Shown: piece by piece, positions 1 through 9,708 of the stretch
How positions within the stretch are numbered: the first letter of the stretch is position 1
Layout: every line of letters begins with the position of its first letter
Origin: Oscillibacter sp.
GTDB lineage: Bacteria; Bacillota; Clostridia; Oscillospirales; Oscillospiraceae
DNA: 13,070 bases
Assembly: GCA_020025415.1 (NCBI GenBank)
Contig: JAHHSB010000021.1
Span: 1 to 13,070 of the forward strand
Direction: 5' to 3'
The notes under the pieces: generated by a model
The model's input: only the letters and a program-made list of their open reading frames with translations
What the model was told of the DNA's origin: nothing
Database searches by the model: none
Made by a program: the position numbers and the translations under genes

Positions 1-1005
1 ATAGCAGGCCCGCAGGGGGATCTGCTGGGACTCGCACAGGTCCTCCATAAAGGTATCGAAGGCGGCGGACTGCATGCCCGTGACGCCGTCGGAGCCGATC
101 TCTTCCTTATCCGCCAGGACGCATACGGCGGTCTTGGCGGGAGTCTCCTTCAAATCCAGCAGGGCCCGGAGGGCGGCATAGGCGCAGACCCGGTCATCGT
201 GGCCGTAGGCGCCGATCATGCTCCGATCCAGGCCGATGTCGCAGGCCCGGGCCGCGGGCACAGCCTCCAGTTCGGCGGAGGTCAGGTCGTCTTCCACGAT
301 GCCGTACTTTTCATGGAGCAGCTCCATCACAGCCAGCTTCACCCGGTCGCTGCCCTCGCCCGCCACGGGGCGGCTGCCCACCAGCAGGTTCAGCGACTCG
401 CCGGGAACGGCCTCGGCCAGGGGCTTTTTACTCTGGGCCTGGCCCAGGTGGGGCAGCAGGTCGGTAATGACCAGCTTGGGGTCCCCCTCCTCGGCGCCGA
501 TGTTCACCACCTGGGTGGTGCCGTCGGTCAGGGCGAGGACGCCGTGAAGCTCCAGGGGGATGGTGGGCCACTGATACTTGCGCAGGCCGCCATAATAATG
601 AGTCTTGAGATAGGCCAGCTCGCTGTCTTCATACAGGGGGTTGGGCTTTAAGTCCAGGCGGGGCGAGTCGATATGGGCGATGCTGATGCGGGCGCCGGCG
701 TCCAGCGGCTCCCGGCCCAGATAGGCCAGCATGACCCCCTTGCCCCGGTTACAGACGTAGATCTTGCTGCCGGCGGCCAGGTCCATGCCCCGCTCATAGG
801 GCACATAGCCAGCCGCCTCTGCCAGGCGAATCACCTCGGCGGCGCACAGCCGCTCGGTTTTGCCGGCGTCCAGGAAGGCCATGTAATCCCGGCAATAGGC
901 CTCCATCTCCGGCAGACGCTCCGCCGGGAACCGGTCATAGCCGTTTTTCTTCACGGAAAAGAGCTGCTCTTTGCGGCTCTGGATGGGATCTTTTTTATCT
1001 GCCAT
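1..1005 (-). CDS. apeA: M18 family aminopeptidase (probable aminopeptidase 1), C-terminus cut by window edge
   Basis: Cytosolic di-zinc metallopeptidase that removes N-terminal residues from peptides. I translated 335 residues from the ATG at 1005; the frame stays open to base 1, so roughly the last quarter of a family protein of about 460 residues is missing. M18 landmarks are in order: AHIDSP (His111, first zinc ligand), GHDDR (Asp in 270-271, bridging metal ligand) and DKEEIGS (Glu301/Glu302, catalytic base and zinc ligand). The stretch TKTHYYGG-like KTHYYGGLRKYQW after the HIDSP block is typical of the APE1 branch rather than of the shorter ApeB type, which is why apeA is offered. A perfect AGGAGG lies at 1015-1020, 9 bases before the ATG. 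The start overlaps the end of the upstream Sua5-CoaE gene by 11 bases, so it is probably the tail of the same operon. The family call is firm; the branch is less so. Confidence 0.93.
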   Translation of the reverse strand, partial: MADKKDPIQSRKEQLFSVKKNGYDRFPAERLPEMEAYCRDYMAFLDAGKTERLCAAEVIRLAEAAGYVPYERGMDLAAGSKIYVCNRGKGVMLAYLGREPLDAGARISIAHIDSPRLDLKPNPLYEDSELAYLKTHYYGGLRKYQWPTIPLELHGVLALTDGTTQVVNIGAEEGDPKLVITDLLPHLGQAQSKKPLAEAVPGESLNLLVGSRPVAGEGSDRVKLAVMELLHEKYGIVEDDLTSAELEAVPAARACDIGLDRSMIGAYGHDDRVCAYAALRALLDLKETPAKTAVCVLADKEEIGSDGVTGMQSAAFDTFMEDLCESQQIPLRACY

Positions 1006-2668
1006 GTTGCGATTCCTCCTTAATGTCTTCAATCAGTTTTTTAAAGAAGCGCCAGGCCTTCTGGGTGAAGGCCTCGGGGCTAGTTTCGTTGTTCTCCAGC
1101 ACGCAGTCGCACTTTTCCCGGTAGAACGACTCCGGCTTCTGGGCCGCCAGGCGGCTGCGGGCATAGGCCTCGTCAATGCCGTCCCGGGCCATGATCCGCC
1201 GCACCCGCTGCTCCGCCGGGGAACAGACGGCCACCGTCCGGTCGCACATCTCCCCCAGGCCTCCCTCGATCAGGTTGATGGCGTCCACAGCGTAGAGAGT
1301 GCAGGGCTCCGCCTCCATGCGGCGGCGCAGCTCCGGGGCCATGGCGTCGTAGATGATGTGGTTGAGCTGATCCAGGCGCTGGGGATCGTGAAAGACGATG
1401 TTCCCCAGGTGCTTGCGATCCAGCTGCCCGTCGGGCAGGAAGCACGCCGCCCCGAAGGTCCGGGCAATCTCGCTCCGGACCTTCTCGTCGGTCCGGAGCA
1501 TCTCATAGTATACCCGGTCGCAGTCCAATACTCTGCCGCCTAGGGCCTCAATAGCCGCCAGGGCGCTGGTCTTGCCCGCGCCGGTGCCGCCGGTGATGCC
1601 CAGGACCACGCTGCGCTCCTCCGCCTCCACCACCCGGAAGGCGGCGGCTTTTTTCAGCCGATTGTTGATGGCCAGCCCCAGGCCCTTGTTATCCGGGCAC
1701 TGGGCGTAGATCTCCGTCACCTGCTCCCGGGCGTCAAAGGCCCGCAGCGCGTCGAACACCCGCCGGGCCTGGGCCTGCTTATCCCCGCTGGGGCCCAGCT
1801 TCTCCACCGGATAGCCGGAGAAGAGGCCGGCGTACTCGTCAAAGCAGATCACGCCCACCCCGGGCTTTAAGCGGCGGCGGATCTCCCGGGCGGAGGCCTC
1901 CGGCCCGCCGGTAACCACGGTCACCTGGGCCCGGGGGGCATAGTGGCGGTACTTCATGCCAGGGGCCCGGGGCTGCTCCCCCTCCCCCAGGGGACGGATG
2001 AGGGCCGGGTCCCGCTCCACCGGGCCGACCACCGCCTCCAGCTCCTCCACCGGCAGTCCGCCGGGGCGCAGCAGCCGGGGCGGCATCACTGTCAGATCCA
2101 CAATGGTGGACTCCACCCCCACTTCGCAGGGGCCGCCGTCCACCACCGCCTCGATCCGGCCGTCCATATCCTCCAGCACGTCGGCGGCGGTGGTGCAGCT
2201 GGGCCGGCCGGAGCGGTTGGCGCTGGGCGCGGCGATGGGCACCCCCGCCTCCCGCAAGATAGCCAGGGTCACCGGGTGCTCCGGGCAGCGCACGCCCACC
2301 GTGGCAAGCCCCGCCGTGGTCACGTCGGGCACGATGTCCCGGCGCTTGAGGATCATGGTCAACGGACCGGGCCAGAACCGCCGGGCCAGAACATAGGCCA
2401 ACGGCGGCACATCCACGCAGTAGCGGGCCAGCCAGGCGGGTCCCGCCACGTGGAGGATCAGGGGGTTATCCTGGGGACGGCCCTTGGCCTCAAAGATCCG
2501 CTCCACCGCTTGGGAGTCCAAAGCGTTGGCCCCCAGGCCGTAGACCGTCTCGGTAGGGATGGCCACCAGGCCACCGCCCCGGATCACCTCCGCCGCAGCC
2601 GTGATCTGCCTCTCGATCTCATTCTGGGGACGCTTGGTGTCCCGCAGATCCAATACTTTCGTTTCCAT
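995..2668 (-). CDS. sua5-coaE: Fusion protein: L-threonylcarbamoyladenylate synthase (Sua5) plus dephospho-CoA kinase (CoaE)
   Basis: Two complete enzymes in one frame. Residues about 10-200 form the YrdC/Sua5 catalytic domain, which makes threonylcarbamoyl-AMP from threonine, bicarbonate and ATP for tRNA t6A; PTETVYGLGANA, KGRPQDNPL and APSANRSGRPS are visible. The PGMKYRHYAP linker and a Sua5 C-terminal domain follow to about 346. About 8 residues later a CoaE domain (about 354-550) begins, the last step of coenzyme A synthesis: P-loop GGTGAGKT at 360-367, VLDCD, GQLDRKHLG, INLIEGGL and a lid rich in Arg, ending LENNE. I chose the ATG at 2668 because family members begin MxTKV and GAGG lies 10 bases upstream; an in-frame ATG at 2689 overlaps the prfA stop as ATGA and would add 7 residues. 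An internal GTG at 1609 with GGAGGAG upstream might also yield CoaE alone. The usual IIHP of CoaE reads IIYD here. Both domain calls are firm; activity of the CoaE half is inferred. Confidence 0.93.
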   Translation of the reverse strand: METKVLDLRDTKRPQNEIERQITAAAEVIRGGGLVAIPTETVYGLGANALDSQAVERIFEAKGRPQDNPLILHVAGPAWLARYCVDVPPLAYVLARRFWPGPLTMILKRRDIVPDVTTAGLATVGVRCPEHPVTLAILREAGVPIAAPSANRSGRPSCTTAADVLEDMDGRIEAVVDGGPCEVGVESTIVDLTVMPPRLLRPGGLPVEELEAVVGPVERDPALIRPLGEGEQPRAPGMKYRHYAPRAQVTVVTGGPEASAREIRRRLKPGVGVICFDEYAGLFSGYPVEKLGPSGDKQAQARRVFDALRAFDAREQVTEIYAQCPDNKGLGLAINNRLKKAAAFRVVEAEERSVVLGITGGTGAGKTSALAAIEALGGRVLDCDRVYYEMLRTDEKVRSEIARTFGAACFLPDGQLDRKHLGNIVFHDPQRLDQLNHIIYDAMAPELRRRMEAEPCTLYAVDAINLIEGGLGEMCDRTVAVCSPAEQRVRRIMARDGIDEAYARSRLAAQKPESFYREKCDCVLENNETSPEAFTQKAWRFFKKLIEDIKEESQHGR

Positions 2669-2685
2669 TGTCTTTTCGCCTCGCA

Positions 2686-3786
2686 TCATTCGCCGGGTTC
2701 CCCTGGGGTCCCCGGGGCGGCGGAACGCTCCGCCTCCTCCGTCAGGCGCCCGGCGGCCTCTGCCGCGGTCAGGGCGTCAACTAATTCGTCCAGGTCCCCG
2801 TCCAGCACCCCATCCAGCTTGTAGAGGGTCAGCCCCACCCGGTGGTCGGTGACCCGGCCTTGCGGGAAGTTATAGGTACGGATGCGCTCGCTGCGGTCGC
2901 CGCTGCCCACCTGGGCCCGCCGCCGGGCGGCAGTGTCGGCGGCCTGGCAGGCCTGCTGACGCTCCAGCAGGCGGGCGCGCAGGACCTTCATGGCCTTTTC
3001 CTTATTCTTATACTGGCTGCGCTCATCCTGGCACTCCACCACCAGCCCGGTAGGCAGGTGGGTAATCCGGATGGCGCTTTCCGTCTTATTCACGTGCTGG
3101 CCCCCCGCACCGGATGCCCGGAAGGTGTCGATCTGCAGCTCGGCGGGGTCGATAGCGCACTCCAGCTCCTCTGCCTCCGGCAGCACCGCCACCGTGGCGG
3201 CGCTGGTATGGATCCGGCCGCCGGACTCCGTCTCCGGCACCCGCTGGACCCGGTGGACGCCGGACTCGTACTTGAGCCGGGACCAGGCGCCCGCCCCCTC
3301 GATGAGCAGGCTGCACTCCTTCACGCCGCCCAGCTCCGTTTCATGAAGGCTGACGGGCTCCACCTTCCAGCCCTGGGCCTGGGCGTACATGGTGTACATC
3401 CGCAGGAGCGACGCGGCAAACAGCGCCCCCTCCTCGCCGCCCACGCCAGAGCGCAGCTCCATCACCACGTTGCGGCCGTCCAGGGGATCCCGGGGCTGAA
3501 GCCTGCGCACCAGCTGCTCTTCCAGCTCCCTGGCCCGGGCTTCGGCGGCGGAGAGCTCCTCCCGGGCCAGCTCCTTCATCTCCGGATCGCCCAGCAGGGC
3601 CCGGGCCTCCTGCCGTGTCTCTTCCGTCCGGCGCCAGGCGTAATAGAGCTCCATCACCTCGGACAGCTCCTTATGTTCCCGGGTCAGGCGGCGCAGGGTC
3701 TCTGCGTCCCCATAGGCCCGGGGATCCTGGAGCTGGGCCTCCAGCGCCTCCATGCGCAGCTCCAGCTCCCGCAGCTTTTCCTCCAT
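2686..3786 (-). CDS. prfA: Peptide chain release factor 1 (RF1)
   Basis: Recognises UAA and UAG in the ribosomal A site and triggers peptide release. The 366-residue length fits bacterial RF1. An N-terminal helical region rich in Glu/Leu is followed by the codon-recognition domain with the PxT tripeptide (PET, 184-186), which marks RF1 rather than RF2 (SPF). The catalytic loop [14 protein letters not shown] follows, with GGQ at 228-230; its Gln is the usual methylation target of PrmC. The C-terminal part shows [16 protein letters not shown]. The ATG at 3786 is preceded by AAAGGAGGGG. No in-frame programmed-frameshift site of the RF2 type is expected or seen. The gene sits 36 bases after the flavodoxin gene and its stop meets the possible upstream ATG of sua5-coaE. 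The common Firmicute order prfA-prmC-sua5 is modified here: prmC is not between them. Confidence 0.97.
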   Translation of the reverse strand: MEEKLRELELRMEALEAQLQDPRAYGDAETLRRLTREHKELSEVMELYYAWRRTEETRQEARALLGDPEMKELAREELSAAEARARELEEQLVRRLQPRDPLDGRNVVMELRSGVGGEEGALFAASLLRMYTMYAQAQGWKVEPVSLHETELGGVKECSLLIEGAGAWSRLKYESGVHRVQRVPETESGGRIHTSAATVAVLPEAEELECAIDPAELQIDTFRASGAGGQHVNKTESAIRITHLPTGLVVECQDERSQYKNKEKAMKVLRARLLERQQACQAADTAARRRAQVGSGDRSERIRTYNFPQGRVTDHRVGLTLYKLDGVLDGDLDELVDALTAAEAAGRLTEEAERSAAPGTPGEPGE

Positions 3787-3822
3787 ACCGCCCCTCCTTT
3801 CCCGGTTTGCTTCTTCTCCTTT

Positions 3823-4317
3823 TTACGTCTCCAGCCCCTCTAGGAACTCCCGCACCCGGCGGAGGAAATCCTCCTCCCAGAAGTGGCAGCCAACGGAGTC
3901 CATCCGCAGCGACACAGCGGCGATATGCCGCTCGGGCAGGTACCCGTCCATCTGGCGGAACACCTCGGTATAGCGGCTCTCCCCGCCCCGGGTAATCACC
4001 AGAGCAGTATGCTTCAGCTGCCGGCCGTACTGCTTCAAAAAGCCCCGCATGACGGAGCTGCACCGCCCCGCCCACACAGGGGTGCCCAGGATCACCAAGC
4101 GGTACGCCTCCAGCTTCTGGGCGGGCTCCACAGGCTCAAGAGGATGGGTATCCTTACGCATGGCGTCCAGCCCGGAGCGCAGAAAGCCCCGCCAGCCAGA
4201 TCGATCCACCCCGTCCCGGAGCTCCAGCAGCTCCCCATCCAGGGCCTGGGCGATCTCCTCCATGGCCTGCTTGGTTTTCCCCGTTCTGGAAGAATAGATG
4301 CACAATACGTCTTTCAT
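3823..4317 (-). CDS. Small flavodoxin-family protein
   Basis: A single-domain, 164-residue protein with the flavodoxin fold; such proteins bind FMN and pass electrons in the cytosol. The N-terminus, strand MKDVLCIYSS followed by RTGKTKQ, is the phosphate-binding loop for FMN. VILGTPVWAGRCSSVMRGFL near residues 92-111 is the second flavin-contacting segment, resembling the TPxWxG motif of flavodoxin-like oxidoreductases. There is no signal peptide or membrane segment. I chose the ATG at 4317 because GGAGGAG lies 4 bases upstream and the fold starts exactly there; the frame is open upstream to 4503 but that stretch overlaps the preceding gene and looks non-coding. The redox partner and substrate cannot be read from the sequence. 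A HemG-like or flavodoxin-like electron carrier are both possible. It lies inside the long minus-strand operon, between the YdcF-like gene and prfA. Confidence 0.88.
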   Translation of the reverse strand: MKDVLCIYSSRTGKTKQAMEEIAQALDGELLELRDGVDRSGWRGFLRSGLDAMRKDTHPLEPVEPAQKLEAYRLVILGTPVWAGRCSSVMRGFLKQYGRQLKHTALVITRGGESRYTEVFRQMDGYLPERHIAAVSLRMDSVGCHFWEEDFLRRVREFLEGLET

Positions 4318-4345
4318 AGTCTCCTCCGTTTCCGTCCTGGATCCC

Positions 4346-4361
4346 CGCCGCGCCGGCGGCG
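4346..4361 (-). other. GC-rich hairpin between ydcF-like and flavodoxin genes
   Basis: Perfect 6-base arms (CGCCGC and GCGGCG) around a 4-base loop, in the 59-base gap between the YdcF-like stop and the flavodoxin start. No T-run follows on either strand, so it is not a normal intrinsic terminator; it could slow ribosomes or ribonucleases, or be only a by-product of high GC. Confidence 0.4.
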
Positions 4362-4376
4362 CTTCGACTGTTCTCT

Positions 4377-5119
4377 TTAAATCAGGGTCTTTGCCAGCGC
4401 AGCCGCCACGGCAAAGGCCTCCCGGATATAGTAGTTGGCCGTCAGGGGCCAGTACCGCCCCGGCATATGGGCCGCCACAGGCACCATCCAGGGCGTCCCC
4501 CACAGCAGCGAGGCCCGGAACAGATGGTAATCTGAGGTGACGACGGCAATATTGCCTGTTAAGTTAATTCCCTTGTCAGCAAGCAGCTCCTGGGAGAAAT
4601 GGACATTTTCCTCGGTGTTGTCCGCCTGCTCTTCCAAGATGATCCGCTCTTCCGAAATTCCGTGGTCCATAAGCCAGTCGGCCATGCAGCGGGCCTCGGA
4701 GATCTCCTCCCCAGGCCCCTGGGAGCCGCTGACCACGATGGGGATGTCCGGCTTATTGGAGAGGTAGGAAAGGGCTGCCTCCAGCCGGGTCTCCAGGCTC
4801 AGGGAGGGCCGGGTACCGTTGACCCCCGCACCCAGAATGACCAGGGCAGAGACCTCCCGGCTCTCGTCGGTGCGGCCGTATGTGATGACCCGGATCTCCA
4901 AAGCGGCGAACACGCACAGCCCCACGGCCACCAGCAGCGCCAGCACCCGCCGGATCAGGCGGGCGCCCCGGCCCTGCCGCCGGTCCAGCAGCCCCCAGAC
5001 CAGCATCGCCGCAGCGCCCGCCAGGGCCAGCAGCCCGGTAAATCGCATGGGCGTATACACCAGGGTCAGCGCGACGCCCAGCACCGCCAGAATCAGGGCG
5101 GGCAGATAAAACCGCCGTC

Positions 5120-5123
<4 letters not shown>
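4377..5123 (-). CDS. Membrane-anchored YdcF/ElyC-like protein (DUF218)
   Basis: 248 residues. The N-terminus has three hydrophobic segments, about 6-23, 28-46 and 58-76, split by RR-rich loops, so it should sit in the cytoplasmic membrane. The rest (about 92-248) is a DUF218 domain: ALVILGAGVNGTRPSLSLETR, IVVSGSQGPGEEISEA, ILEEQADNTEEN and VVTSDYHLFRA are its usual blocks (the SxxT/N-rich and TSDYHLFRA elements). Members such as SanA, ElyC and YdcF of Escherichia coli are linked to envelope integrity, but the biochemical role is not settled. The start is the ATG at 5123, overlapping the ABC-F stop as ATGA, with AGGGGA just upstream; longer starts at 5153 would lie inside the ABC-F tail. It shares an operon with ddl and murF, so a cell-envelope role is a reasonable inference only. 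Confidence 0.88.
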
Positions 5124-7010
<1,887 letters not shown>

Positions 7011-7018
<8 letters not shown>

Positions 7019-8387
7019 CGCTCGTTGCGCTCAGCTGCCGCACCAGCCAGCCGAAGTCCATGGCGTGGGACGCCTTGACCAGCAGGGCCGTATCCGCCTC
7101 AAAATGCGCGCGGATGGCAGGCAGTGCCTCCTCTTTCGTGGAATAGTAATACACCGAGCCGCCGTTTTCCTCGGCGCCCCGGGCGATGGCCTCCGCCTTT
7201 TCCCCCACGGCATAGATCCCGTCGATGCCCAGCATGGCGGCCAAGGCCCCCATGTTGTAATGGGCCTGGGCGGTGAGCTGGCCCAGCTCCCCCATGTCGC
7301 CCAGCACCGCCAGCTTGGTGGTGCACTCCGTCTTGGCCAGCACCTCCAGCGCGGCGCTGACGGATTGGGGATTGGCGTTGTAGCAGTCGTCCAGAATGGC
7401 CCGGTCCCCCGGCAGGGTCAGCACCCGCATCCGGGATCCGGTGGGACAGTAGTCCGCCACGCCGGCGATGATCTCCTCCCGGCTCAGGCCCAGCCGCTCG
7501 CCAATGGCCACGGCCATGGACGCGGAGTAGACCATGTGCTCCCCGGGAGCGGGGATCTCCAGGGGATAGGAGTCGTTGGGGGTGATGACGGTGCAGTGGA
7601 TGCCCCGGATCCCGTGGTCGGTCACCTCCGTGACCCGGACGGCGCAGTGGGGCTCGTGGCCGCAGCGCACCGTTTCAAAGGGCAGCTCCAGAGTGTTGAG
7701 CAGGGCGTCATCCCCGTTGAGAATCGCCAGTCCCCCCTCTTTCAGGTTCTCAAAGATCTCGCTTTTGGCCTGTAAGATCCCCTCCCGGCTGCCCAGGAAC
7801 TCGATATGGGCGTCGCCGATGTTGGAAATCACGGCCACGTCCGGCCGGACCATGCCGCCCAGGTAGCGGATCTCCCCGAAGTGGTTCATACCCGTCTCGA
7901 TGACGGCGGCCTGATGGCTCCGCTCCAGGCCCAGCAAGGTCAGGGGTGTGCCGATGTCGTTATTGAAATTCTCCGCCGTCTTCAGCACCCGGAACTTCCG
8001 GCTCAGCACGGCGGCGATCATCTCCTTGGTGGTGGTCTTGCCCACCGAGCCGGTGATTTGGATCACCGGCAGGTCGAAGCGGGCGCGGTAGGCCGCCGCC
8101 AGGTCCCCCAGGGCCAGGCAGGTATCCGCCACCTTGATGTAGAACTTATCCGGCCGCAGGTCCGCGGGCAGGCGCTGGCACAGCACACCAGCCGCCCCGC
8201 CCTCCAGCGCCCGGTCGATATAGTCATGGCCGTCAAAGCGCTCCCCCACCAGGGGGATGAACAAACAGCCCGGCGTGATGCGGCGGCTGTCCGTGGACAC
8301 AGCAGCCACCGGCTCAGTCCGCTCCCGGGGGTTCCACCACACGCCGTGGACGGCGGTCTGGATCTCGGATATGGTCATTGGCTCCAT
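7011..8387 (-). CDS. murF: UDP-N-acetylmuramoyl-tripeptide--D-alanyl-D-alanine ligase
   Basis: Cytosolic Mur ligase that adds D-Ala-D-Ala to UDP-MurNAc-tripeptide with ATP, completing the peptidoglycan pentapeptide. The 458 residues fit the family. The N-terminal substrate domain has STDSRRITPGCLFIPLVGE near 31-49. The central ATPase domain has P-loop TGSVGKTT at 112-119, then FNNDIGTPLT, the metal-site region ETGMNHFGEI and SNIGDAHIEFLGS. The C-terminal domain carries DDCYNANPQS at 333-342, where most MurF have DDSYNANP, and ends with VKASHAMDFGWLV. The start at 8387 is supported by AGGAG 10 bases upstream; another ATG three codons in has a poorer site. It begins 3 bases after the ddl stop, so the enzyme making D-Ala-D-Ala and the enzyme using it are co-expressed. 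Confidence 0.97.
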
Positions 8388-8390
8388 GGC

Positions 8391-9467
8391 TCAGCTTCTC
8401 CTCTTCAGCTTCAAGGATTCCAGGGCGATGCGCTCACACAGCTCGTCATAGCCGATGCCGGCGGCCGCCGCCTCCTTGGGCACCAGGCTGGCCGGGGTCA
8501 TGCCCGGCAGGGTATTGACCTCCAGGCACCAGGCCAGGCCGTCCTCGTCCAGCAAAAAGTCCGTCCGGGAATAGACCGACAGCCCCAGGGCCCGGTGGAG
8601 CTTGAGGGCCATCTCCCCCATGGCGCGCCAGGCCGCCTCGGAAATGGGGGCCGGGCACAGCTCCCGGGAGCCGCCGGGCTGATATTTGGCCTCGTAGTCA
8701 AAATAGGCGAAGCGGGCATCGGGAATGATCTCCACCGCCGGCAGGTAGGTATCCCCCAGCACCGCCACAGTGATCTCCCGGCCCTTGATCTTCTGCTCCA
8801 CCACGGCCCGGTTGCCGTACTTGAGCAGGTCCCGCAATCCGGCCTCCAGACCGGGGCGGTCGTCGGGCAGGTACACGCCCAGAGAGCTGCCGCCGTTGAC
8901 CACCTTCAGCGCGCAGGGCACCGGCAGCTCCAGCGCCAGGCGCTCCACGTCCTCCGGCCCGTATGTAATCTCCTGCCAGGGGGAGGTGCGGATACCAAAG
9001 GCGTCCATCATCCGCTTGCACACCGCCTTATCCATGGCCATGGCCGAGGACAGGTAGCCCGAGCCGGTATAGGGAATGCCCATCAGGTCCAGAGCCGCCT
9101 GGATCCGACCATCCTCCCCGCACTCGCCGTGAAGGCCCAGAAACACCAGGTCCGCCATGGCACAGGCCCGCAGCACGTCCTTTCCGATGACGCTGGGGCC
9201 CTGGTCCCGGCGGCTGCGGCGCACCGCCTCCAGATCCGGGGCCGCCGCGGCGATGTCGCTGCCGCCGCACAGCCCGTCTGGGGCGTTGAACAGGTCCTCC
9301 AGCTTGCCTTCATAGTGCTCCAGGCCCAAAAACAGGTCCACCAGCACCGCCCGGTGGCCCCGGCGGCGCAGGGCGCGGCAAATCTCCGCCCCGGACACCA
9401 GGGAAACCGCCCGCTCGGTGGACAATCCCCCCGCCAATACCACGATTTTCATGTGATCCACTGTCAT
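8391..9467 (-). CDS. ddl: D-alanine--D-alanine ligase
   Basis: ATP-grasp enzyme that joins two D-alanines for the peptidoglycan precursor. The 358 residues exceed the about 306 of DdlB because of an extra segment (about 45-95) before HGECGEDG (113-120). Further landmarks are YTGSG with MDK downstream, GGSSLGV, DYEAKY (Lys-Tyr at 261-262) and EVNTLPGMT (316-324). The Lys-Tyr of the omega loop is the pair seen in D-Ala-D-Ala ligases; Phe at the Tyr position goes with D-lactate ligases, so a normal product is expected. The glycine-rich ATP loop reads LKVVNGGSS where KP is more usual. I chose the ATG at 9467 (AGAGG 5 bases upstream); a second ATG at 9452 lies in a copy of the same 10-base sequence and is a real alternative. 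It heads the long operon and has its own promoter at 9539-9567. Confidence 0.95.
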   Translation of the reverse strand: MTVDHMKIVVLAGGLSTERAVSLVSGAEICRALRRRGHRAVLVDLFLGLEHYEGKLEDLFNAPDGLCGGSDIAAAAPDLEAVRRSRRDQGPSVIGKDVLRACAMADLVFLGLHGECGEDGRIQAALDLMGIPYTGSGYLSSAMAMDKAVCKRMMDAFGIRTSPWQEITYGPEDVERLALELPVPCALKVVNGGSSLGVYLPDDRPGLEAGLRDLLKYGNRAVVEQKIKGREITVAVLGDTYLPAVEIIPDARFAYFDYEAKYQPGGSRELCPAPISEAAWRAMGEMALKLHRALGLSVYSRTDFLLDEDGLAWCLEVNTLPGMTPASLVPKEAAAAGIGYDELCERIALESLKLKRRS

Positions 9468-9488
9468 GTGATCCTCTCTTTTCGTCAC

Positions 9489-9513
9489 GCTTCCGCCGGC
9501 TTTCGGCGCAAGC
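9489..9513 (-). other. Leader hairpin of the ddl operon
   Basis: In the RNA from the promoter at 9539-9567, bases 9513 down to 9489 form two 10-base arms (nine pairs and one G-G mismatch) around loop AAAGC, 15 bases upstream of the AGAGG ribosome site of ddl. The pairing is read directly from the sequence. A role in translation or RNA stability is only a guess. Confidence 0.5.
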
Positions 9514-9538
9514 AGAAAATGGAATTGCAATCGGAGCA

Positions 9539-9567
9539 ATTTTACCACAGTCTTGTCGAAAATACAA
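9539..9567 (-). promoter_or_regulatory. Putative housekeeping promoter for ddl-murF operon
   Basis: On the minus strand, TTGTAT (9562-9567) and TAAAAT (9539-9544) are 17 bases apart. TGTGG directly precedes the -10 box, matching the Gram-positive TRTGn extension, as in the two other promoters in this window. Expected RNA start is near 9532, giving a leader of about 65 bases before ddl. No start site was measured. Confidence 0.65.
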
Positions 9568-9608
9568 CTAAAAAAGGAAATCCCTTCCCACTTCGCTGCT
9601 GGTGTTCT

Positions 9609-9707
9609 CCCTGGACACAGGTTGCGCACGCACGGGGGACAGGCTCCGGCGGCGTGCCGCTACGCTCTCCGTGCAGCACGCCGGCACTTCAGTGTATGCA
9701 TCCAGGG
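9609..9707. repeat. Nested inverted repeat in the SLH gene-ddl gap
   Basis: Outer arms CCCTGGA (9609-9615) and TCCAGGG (9701-9707) enclose an inner pair of 8-base arms, CGGCGTGC/GCACGCCG on the minus strand, with an 18-base loop. Together they could form a rod of about 99 bases. No recognisable RNA family motif (6S, SRP, tmRNA, RNase P, T-box) and no convincing reading frame is seen. It lies upstream of the ddl promoter and downstream of the SLH gene. Possibilities are a 3' RNA structure, a small RNA, or a decayed repeat element. Confidence 0.4.
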
Positions 9708-9708
9708 C

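Noticed and set aside
4318..4503. N-terminal extension of the flavodoxin gene to 4503
   Set aside because: It overlaps the end of the YdcF-like gene and shows no fold-like sequence; the ATG at 4317 has GGAGGAG and begins the flavodoxin fold.
8391..9467. Ddl as a vancomycin-resistance type D-Ala-D-lactate ligase
   Set aside because: The omega loop keeps EAKY (Tyr, not Phe), and no vanH, vanX or vanS/R-like genes are nearby; it stands beside murF as a housekeeping enzyme.
9468..9629. N-terminal extension of ddl up to a GTG at 9629
   Set aside because: It crosses the predicted promoter and leader hairpin, has no family similarity, and the ATG at 9467 has a ribosome site and the normal Ddl N-terminus.
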